From JASHPR01 sp963833885 (GTDB lineage Bacteria > Actinomycetota > Actinomycetes > Streptosporangiales > Streptosporangiaceae), in NCBI GenBank assembly GCA_963833885.1, contig CAWHZU010000002.1, positions 193,511 to 257,510 of the forward strand: a DNA stretch of 64,000 nt, given 5' to 3'. This document shows, piece by piece, positions 59,197-64,000 of the stretch. The notes under the pieces were generated by a model that saw only the letters and a list, made by a program, of their open reading frames with translations, did not search any database and had not been told where the DNA came from. The translations under genes and the position numbers were made by a program. The stretch's first letter is position 1. Every line of letters begins with the position of its first letter.

Positions 59197-60426
59197 ATGC
59201 CGGGGGACAACGTCCGCACGCAGGCACCGCTGATAGCGGGCCGGTACCAGTTACTGCGCGAACTGGGCCGCGGGGGCATGGGCGTGGTCTGGCTCGCCGA
59301 TGACCAGCAGCTCACTCGCCAGGTGGCCGTCAAGGAACTGCGGCCGCCGCCGGGATTATCCGAAGCCGACCGCGAGCTCTGCTGCCAGCGGGCGCTGCGC
59401 GAAGCACGCAGTGCCGCCCGCATCAACCACCCCAACGCCGTGACCCTCTACGACAGCGTGCCCGCCACCGCCGCCGACGATGCCGTCTACCTCATCATGG
59501 AGCTCATCGACGGCTCCACCCTCGCCCAGCTCATCCAGGCCAACGGGCCCCCGCCCGAGTCCACCGTGGCCGCCTGGGGCATCCAGCTGCTCGACGTCCT
59601 GCAGGCCGCGCACGACCTCGGCATCGTGCACCGCGACATCAAGCCCGCCAACATCATGATCACCGCCGCGAACCAGGTGAAACTCACCGACTTCGGCATC
59701 GCGCACACCGTCGGCGACCCCCGCCTCACCCACACCGGCACCATGGGCACCCAGGCCTACATGGCACCCGAACTGTTCAACGCCAAGCCCATCACCCCCG
59801 CAGCCGACCTATGGTCCCTCGGCGCCACCCTCTACCACGCCGCCCACGGACACGGGCCCTTCGACCGCGAAACCACCGAAGCCATCCTGCGCGCCATCCT
59901 CATCGACGACATCCCCGCCCCGCACTGCACACCCGGCCTTTCACAGGCGATCTCGGCACTGCTGAGACGCGACCCCGCCCAGCGCGCCACCATCCCCCAA
60001 ACCCGCACCCCGCTCCTGGCAGCCACCAAACCCCCGGCACACACCACAGGCCTCACCCCCAAGCCGCCATCGCACCCGGACACAACCCCGGAAGCCCCCG
60101 AGGACGAGTCCCCCACCAGGATGCCCGAACAGCCTTCGGACACCGTTCTCCCGCCACCGCCCGAATCCGGGGAGGACGATAACGTCGCGGCCGATCACCG
60201 CGCGCCGCAGCGGCGTTGGCCGATCGTCACCACGATCCTGGCCGTCCTGGTGGTTGTCATCGGCGGCGGCAGCTACGCGGCCTGGCGGCACACGCAAACC
60301 CAGTACTACGTCGGCACCGACGGCAAGCAGGTGATCATCTACTACGGGGTCAACCAGAAGGTGCTGGGGATGAGCCTGTTAAGCGTGTACTCCAGAACCG
60401 GCATCCCGCTGTCCCAGGTCCCGTGA
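59197..60426 (+). CDS. Ser/Thr protein kinase 2 with a broken PstP-like extracytoplasmic domain
   Basis: A 409-residue kinase with the same catalytic motifs as kinase 1 and an identical C-lobe. After a Pro/Glu-rich linker there is one membrane segment (IVTTILAVLVVVIGGGSYAA), then TQYYVGTDGKQVIIYYGVNQ and SVYSRTGIPLSQVP before the stop. This is the pattern of the extracytoplasmic tail of actinobacterial PP2C phosphatases (PstP), not of PASTA kinases. The domain appears to continue in the next frame after the stop, so the gene looks disrupted at about 60423. ATG 59197 follows GGGGAAGATCA. Confidence 0.9.
   Translation: MPGDNVRTQAPLIAGRYQLLRELGRGGMGVVWLADDQQLTRQVAVKELRPPPGLSEADRELCCQRALREARSAARINHPNAVTLYDSVPATAADDAVYLIMELIDGSTLAQLIQANGPPPESTVAAWGIQLLDVLQAAHDLGIVHRDIKPANIMITAANQVKLTDFGIAHTVGDPRLTHTGTMGTQAYMAPELFNAKPITPAADLWSLGATLYHAAHGHGPFDRETTEAILRAILIDDIPAPHCTPGLSQAISALLRRDPAQRATIPQTRTPLLAATKPPAHTTGLTPKPPSHPDTTPEAPEDESPTRMPEQPSDTVLPPPPESGEDDNVAADHRAPQRRWPIVTTILAVLVVVIGGGSYAAWRHTQTQYYVGTDGKQVIIYYGVNQKVLGMSLLSVYSRTGIPLSQVP
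59644..59996 (+). repeat. 353-bp block identical to kinase 1
   Basis: Partner of 58108-58460. Kinase 3 shares the same protein segment only at the level of an older paralogue, with many nucleotide differences. Confidence 0.85.
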
Positions 60427-60680
60427 GCGACAAGAGCGCAATCCTGAGCGCGACAGCCCCGGGCAGCCTGACCGACGCCCGGAAGACCGTGGACAGCATC
60501 CGGCTGACCATCACCTGCAACAACTACGACGTTGCCTACGCCAAGTGGGCGGCGCGGCCCGCGTCGCGCACGGTCACGGTGACGGTCGGCGACAAAAAGG
60601 AAACGCGCACCGAGCCCGCGCCGCACCCGGCCGCGCCTAGGGCACCCAAGGGCTGCCCTGCGAAGGAAACGGCCGGGTAA
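60423..60680 (+). pseudogene. out-of-frame continuation of the kinase 2 extracytoplasmic domain
   Basis: An 85-codon frame starting at a GTG that overlaps the kinase 2 stop (GTGA). It begins SDKSAILSATAPGSLTDARK, which continues the PstP-like pattern (usually a TI...SLADA helix after the LP), then has TVTVTVGDKKETRTEPAPHP and a charged end with two cysteines. It is either a frameshifted tail or, less likely, a separate small protein translated by coupling. A sequencing error is also possible. Confidence 0.55.
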
Positions 60681-60719
60681 CCGCGATCTGCAGCCGGCCA
60701 TCCGGTGATGTAGGCCGCG

Positions 60720-60788
60720 GTATCGGGTGAATCGCTCATAGAATGCCAATGGCTGCATTTCTGAAGATCAATATGGACAGGAAGATCA
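60720..60788 (+). promoter_or_regulatory. conserved leader of kinase 3
   Basis: A 69-base segment that aligns with the leader of kinase 1, including CGCTCATA and the AGGAAGATCA ribosome-site region. It supports duplication of a whole gene with its upstream signals. Confidence 0.45.
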
Positions 60789-62267
60789 ATGCCGGGGGAC
60801 GAAATCCGCACGCAGGCCCCGCTGGTAGCAGGCCGGTACCAGTTACTGCGCGAACTCGGCCGCGGGGGCATGGGCGTCGTATGGCTCGCCGATGATCGGC
60901 TTCTTGTCCGTCAGGTGGCCGTCAAGGAACTGCGGCCGCCGCCGGGATTATCTGACGCCGACCGCGACGTCCACGCCAAGCGAGCGCTGCGGGAAGCACG
61001 CAGCGCCGCGCGCATCAACCACCCCAACGCCGTCACCCCCTACGACGTCCTGCCCGCCACCGCCGCCGACGACGCCATCTACCTTATCCTGGAGCTCATC
61101 GACGGCCCCACCCTCGCCCAGCTCATCCGGCGCAACGGGGGGCTTCCCGACGCCACCGTGGCCTCCCTCGGCGTCCAGCTGCTCGACGTCCTGCAGGCCG
61201 CGCACGACCTCGGCATCGTGCACCGCGACATCAAACCCGCCAACATCATGGTCGCGGCGGGGAACCAGGTGAAGCTGACCGACTTCGGCATCGCACACAC
61301 CGTCGGCGATCCGCGCCTCACAGATAGCGGCACCATGGGCACCCAGGCCTACATGGCACCCGAACTGTTTAGCGACCAGCCCATCACCCCGGCAGCCGAC
61401 CTATGGTCCCTCGGCGCCACCCTCTACTGCGCCGCCCAGGGACAAGGGCCGTTCAACCGTGAGTCCGCGGAAGCCATCCTCCGGGCCATTCTCATAGACG
61501 ACATCCCGGTCCCGCACTGCTCGCCCGGCCTGTCGCACGCGATCTCGGCAATGCTGCGACGCGATCCCCAGCGGCGGGCCACAATCCCCCAGTCCCGCAC
61601 CCAGCTCCTGGCGGCCACCACACCGGCAACAGACCCGGCGGCGGAACCGCCGCCCAGCTCCGGGCCGTCGCTCCACCCGCCCCCAATCACGGAAGGCCCC
61701 GAGGACGAGCCTTCCGCGAGCGTGCCCGAGCCGCCTTCGGGCATGGTTCTCCCGTCATTGCGGGGAGACGCCACCATTTTCACGAACATGCCTAGCCGCT
61801 TCTCCTTGGCGCTCCTGCGCGCCAGCTGGGTGGTCACTCTCATCGGCAGCGCAGTGGGGTGGTTCTTCGTCGCTCAATTCGGCGGCCTAGGCATCGGTAT
61901 TGTCACCTTCGTGCTCTGGTTCATACTCATGTTCTTCGGCACGCTCATCTTCCTCGGGACCATGGGACGCTGGAGGATTTTGGTCCTTGACCCCCGTGGC
62001 CTGTCTGTCTCTATCGCTGCCCTTAAGGCGAACCGGAACACAATTGCGGAAGCCCGCTGGGACCAAGTTGCCCGGATCGGCTGCTTCCACCGGGACGGCA
62101 AACCGCGCCTGTTCCTGTCCGCCTGGATCAGCGATGGTAAGGCTAAGCCCGCAAGGATGGTGCGTCTCTGCCCCGTGGGGCCACCTCACTTCCCGATGGA
62201 TGAGATCCGGACAGCGATCCTGTCCTACTGCCCAACGGTCAGCATCGAGATGCCACAGGACCGGTGA
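60789..62267 (+). CDS. Ser/Thr protein kinase 3 with C-terminal membrane and PH-like domain
   Basis: A 492-residue kinase with ELGRGGMGVVW, VAVKEL, HRDIKPANIM (H145) and DFG. A Pro/Glu-rich linker containing FTNMPSRF, shared with kinase 1 (FTNMPNPF), leads to two or three hydrophobic segments (SWVVTLIGSAVGWFFVAQFG; VTFVLWFILMFFGTLIFLG). The beta-rich tail (WRILVLDPRGLSVSIAALK ... CPVGPPHFPMDEI) is homologous to that of kinase 1. It ends 4 bases before the next gene, so the two are probably co-translated. Confidence 0.93.
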   Translation: MPGDEIRTQAPLVAGRYQLLRELGRGGMGVVWLADDRLLVRQVAVKELRPPPGLSDADRDVHAKRALREARSAARINHPNAVTPYDVLPATAADDAIYLILELIDGPTLAQLIRRNGGLPDATVASLGVQLLDVLQAAHDLGIVHRDIKPANIMVAAGNQVKLTDFGIAHTVGDPRLTDSGTMGTQAYMAPELFSDQPITPAADLWSLGATLYCAAQGQGPFNRESAEAILRAILIDDIPVPHCSPGLSHAISAMLRRDPQRRATIPQSRTQLLAATTPATDPAAEPPPSSGPSLHPPPITEGPEDEPSASVPEPPSGMVLPSLRGDATIFTNMPSRFSLALLRASWVVTLIGSAVGWFFVAQFGGLGIGIVTFVLWFILMFFGTLIFLGTMGRWRILVLDPRGLSVSIAALKANRNTIAEARWDQVARIGCFHRDGKPRLFLSAWISDGKAKPARMVRLCPVGPPHFPMDEIRTAILSYCPTVSIEMPQDR

Positions 62268-62271
62268 GGCC

Positions 62272-63216
62272 GTGCACCGCTTACGCAGGCTCCCCGTCCG
62301 CCTGGCCATCGCCCCGGCGGCGAGCGTCTATGCGGCGGGAGAACCCATCACGGTACGGATCACCGCGGCCGGACGTCGCGACGTCAGCATCCGGGCAGCC
62401 AGCGTCAGAATGGTCGCCGGAATCTGGTATCGCCGATCGGATGTGTCCAGGGCCCACGTGATCGTCGTGCCGTCAGCCCCGCGTGTCCCGCCGCCAGCGA
62501 TCGTGACCGGCCCGGCCACCAGGCTCAGCTTTCCGGTCACCCTGCCGGCCGGCGGCACCGTCGAACGCGAGGCCGCCGTGCCGAACTGGGCACGCGCACC
62601 ATCTGGCACGCTCGGCGACCTAAAAGTCCACTACCGGCTACGGGCCGAACTCGCCCTGGGCGACGGCGCGACGGTACGTGACGAGTTCGGTGTCCGGATC
62701 GAGTCCCGGCGATCGCTGAACCAGGACGTGGAGGGAGCCCCGCTGGCCTATCGCCACCACGAAGTGGAGACCTGGCCCGTGCGCTACCGGGGAGACTGGG
62801 ACATGGCCCTGCACCTTCCGGTCCTGCACGCAAGGCCAGGTGAAGCCCTGCGAGGGGTGCTCCGGGTCAGCCCGCACCAGGCCGCGCGGCCGCGGCGGAT
62901 ACTGGTCTCGCTGCAGATGATTGAGGCGCTGGCGCGCCCGCCGATGCCGTCCACGATGTCCGAGGCCGAATACGGCAGCGATGTCGAGTCACCCGTCACC
63001 AGGGCCAAGCGGGTGAAGGCGGTGACGCTGGCAACGAGGACTAGTCTCACCCAGCCGTGCGACTACCAGTTCACAATCCAGCTGCCCGGCAACGCTTGCC
63101 CGACGATCCTGACACGCTACCTGGCAATCCGCTGGTACCTGCGGGGATGGGTGCACGACGGCTCCAAGTGGCAGGTGACCGACTCGGAGATCAACGTGTA
63201 TACCGCGGCCGACTGA
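62272..63216 (+). CDS. beta-sandwich protein, possibly arrestin/Spo0M-like
   Basis: A 314-residue, mostly beta-strand protein without signal or membrane segments. It begins VRLAIAPAASVYAAGEPITV and contains YRLRAELALGDGATVRDEFG, HARPGEALRGVLRVSPHQAA and a final TRYLAIRWYLRGWV. The proline-glycine-E start of strand pairs and two-domain beta pattern recall arrestin-like and sporulation-control (Spo0M) proteins, but the match is by eye. GTG 62272, 4 bases after kinase 3, is the start. It may be a scaffold or substrate of the kinases. Confidence 0.65.
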   Translation: MHRLRRLPVRLAIAPAASVYAAGEPITVRITAAGRRDVSIRAASVRMVAGIWYRRSDVSRAHVIVVPSAPRVPPPAIVTGPATRLSFPVTLPAGGTVEREAAVPNWARAPSGTLGDLKVHYRLRAELALGDGATVRDEFGVRIESRRSLNQDVEGAPLAYRHHEVETWPVRYRGDWDMALHLPVLHARPGEALRGVLRVSPHQAARPRRILVSLQMIEALARPPMPSTMSEAEYGSDVESPVTRAKRVKAVTLATRTSLTQPCDYQFTIQLPGNACPTILTRYLAIRWYLRGWVHDGSKWQVTDSEINVYTAAD

Positions 63217-63243
63217 ATGGCCGACACCCCAAGTGCCCGGCCG

Positions 63244-63640
63244 TCAGGCCAGAGCGCAGGCCGCAGTAGGAGTAAACACGGTCCTCTTTTCGGGCCCGTA
63301 CGCCACGCCCCGTGCCTTCTCGACGTCCTCGGGCGGACCTGGAGTGCGTCGACGGTGATCGTTCCCGCGGCCAGTTCCCCGATGAGCGCCGGGTCTCGGT
63401 GAGAAACTCTTCGGCCGAAAGGGCGCCTGGCCGCTGCCGAGCACCATGAGGTTGTTCGACCTGAGCGCGACCGAGGGCAGGCTGATCCCCGGCCCGGCGA
63501 TCGCGCCGATCTGCAGCCAGGTCAGGGGCTTGTTCGGTGCCGATCGCGCGGCCAGCACGGCCGGCATGACCGTCTCGGCAGGCTCGCCCCAGAGGTCGTC
63601 GATGTCCTGCGCGGCGGCCTGCACGGCCTCGGCGACGTCG
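63244..63640 (-). pseudogene. decayed fragment of a zinc-type alcohol dehydrogenase/quinone reductase
   Basis: On the reverse strand one frame reads IDDLWGEPAETVMPAVLAAR, WLQIGAIAGPGISLPSVALR and NNLMVLGSGQAPF, the cofactor-domain end of a medium-chain dehydrogenase. A second frame then gives IGELAAGTITVDA and the first frame resumes with PPEDVEKARGVAYGPEKRTVF. An intact homologue would be continuous through these, so at least two frameshifts are present. The N-terminal half of the gene is absent. This is a dead remnant. Confidence 0.7.
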
Positions 63641-63962
63641 GCGGCGCGGGCATCTCCACATCGGACATCGCCGTCTCCACAGGTCAGGCTCGAAATGGCC
63701 GGCCAGCACAATGCCGCTGTCGGCGCGATGGCTCTGGCCCTGGCTAACCCGGCCGCGGCACGCTGGGGGGAAACGCGCCCGTGCCCCAGGCGGAACTGCC
63801 GGGCCGCGTCACCCTCGTCCGCGGCTATCTCAGGTACGTGCTGGACGCGCTGCCCGGCACCCACCGCACCGCCAGCTTCCAGGTCATCGCGGGCACGATC
63901 GCCCGGACGCCAACCTGGACCAGCCGGGCCCGTTCTGACGACCCGGGCCGGAGGGCTGTCCC
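63641..63962. other. gene-free end region
   Basis: Several short frames exist on both strands but none shows a family pattern. A plus-strand stretch (63776-63990, containing VTLVRGYLRYVLDALPGTHR) may be another decayed piece. I cannot support a gene here. Confidence 0.4.
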
Positions 63963-64000
63963 TCAGGCCCCGGGTTTGCGGGCCTGGATGAGGAAGCGGG
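63963..64000 (-). CDS. C-terminal tail of a gene entering from the right
   Basis: The last 11 codons before a TGA at 63963-63965 read RFLIQARKPGA on the minus strand, a plausible protein end resembling the tail of some SAM-dependent methyltransferases. Too little is present to be sure of the family or even that it is coding. Confidence 0.3.
   Translation of the reverse strand, partial: RFLIQARKPGA

Noticed and set aside
57661..62267. PknB-type PASTA kinases
   Set aside because: No PASTA repeats are present; the tails are a membrane/PH-like domain or a PstP-like segment.

Overview
The window is high-GC DNA that reads like a large-genome, probably filamentous actinomycete. Supporting signs are G/C-ending codons, frequent GTG and TTG starts, 4-base stop/start overlaps, SpoIIE/STAS/RsbW-type signalling, a DUF3097 protein, an NDMA-type alcohol dehydrogenase (usually found in mycothiol/mycofactocin producers), WXG100 proteins with an EccC/EssC ATPase, and several Hanks-type kinases. 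The genus cannot be fixed from the sequence. I saw no tRNA, rRNA, CRISPR array or transposase.

Layout. 1-4.9 kb: stress/partner-switching signalling (HAMP sensor cut by the window edge, ANTAR-GAF-PAS-SpoIIE phosphatase, STAS antagonist, MEDS-HATPase protein, small membrane protein). 5.1-10.9 kb: a GT4 glycosyltransferase, convergent with a seven-gene antiporter operon (E-F-G-DUF4040-B-C-D) laid out like the Mbh membrane module and without a large MrpA. 10.9-14.2 kb: DUF1275 membrane gene broken into two overlapping frames behind an organomercurial-lyase-like protein, a lipoprotein, and DUF3097. 14.3-24.3 kb: exporters and regulators in divergent or convergent pairs (MocR/EamA, spherulin-4-like lipoprotein, EamA/Lrp, DHA2 MFS, TetR/DHA2 MFS around a large nested palindrome, MerR-thioredoxin).

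24.3-31.1 kb: a 35-bp tandem repeat, then the tight operon tetR - NAD(P)-binding protein - molybdenum hydroxylase large (form II), 2Fe-2S and FAD subunits, convergent with an NDMA-dependent alcohol dehydrogenase. 31.3-35.6 kb: two ECF-type sigma genes sharing a 571-bp block with no differences seen by eye. They flank an anti-sigma-like membrane protein whose C-terminus is about 21 copies of a 12-residue leucine-rich repeat, and an orphan GvpL/GvpF gas-vesicle protein gene follows. 35.7-46.9 kb: D,D-carboxypeptidase, VOC protein, flavin monooxygenase, small proteins, secreted Ig-like protein, class V aminotransferase fold enzyme, and a PadR-ABC-FtsX operon.

47-63.2 kb is the most unusual region. 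A VWA protein and an FHA protein are followed by a lipoprotein, a 703-residue protein and a WXG protein on the other strand, then a second small WXG100-like protein, a 1489-residue FHA/FtsK secretion ATPase (EccC/EssC type), three tandem Ser/Thr kinases sharing recently homogenised catalytic domains, and a possible arrestin/Spo0M-like protein. EccB, EccD, EccE and mycosin are not seen here. My inference is a kinase-regulated type VII-like export system in which phosphorylation is read by FHA domains. The last 0.8 kb holds a decayed zinc-alcohol dehydrogenase fragment and the tail of another gene.
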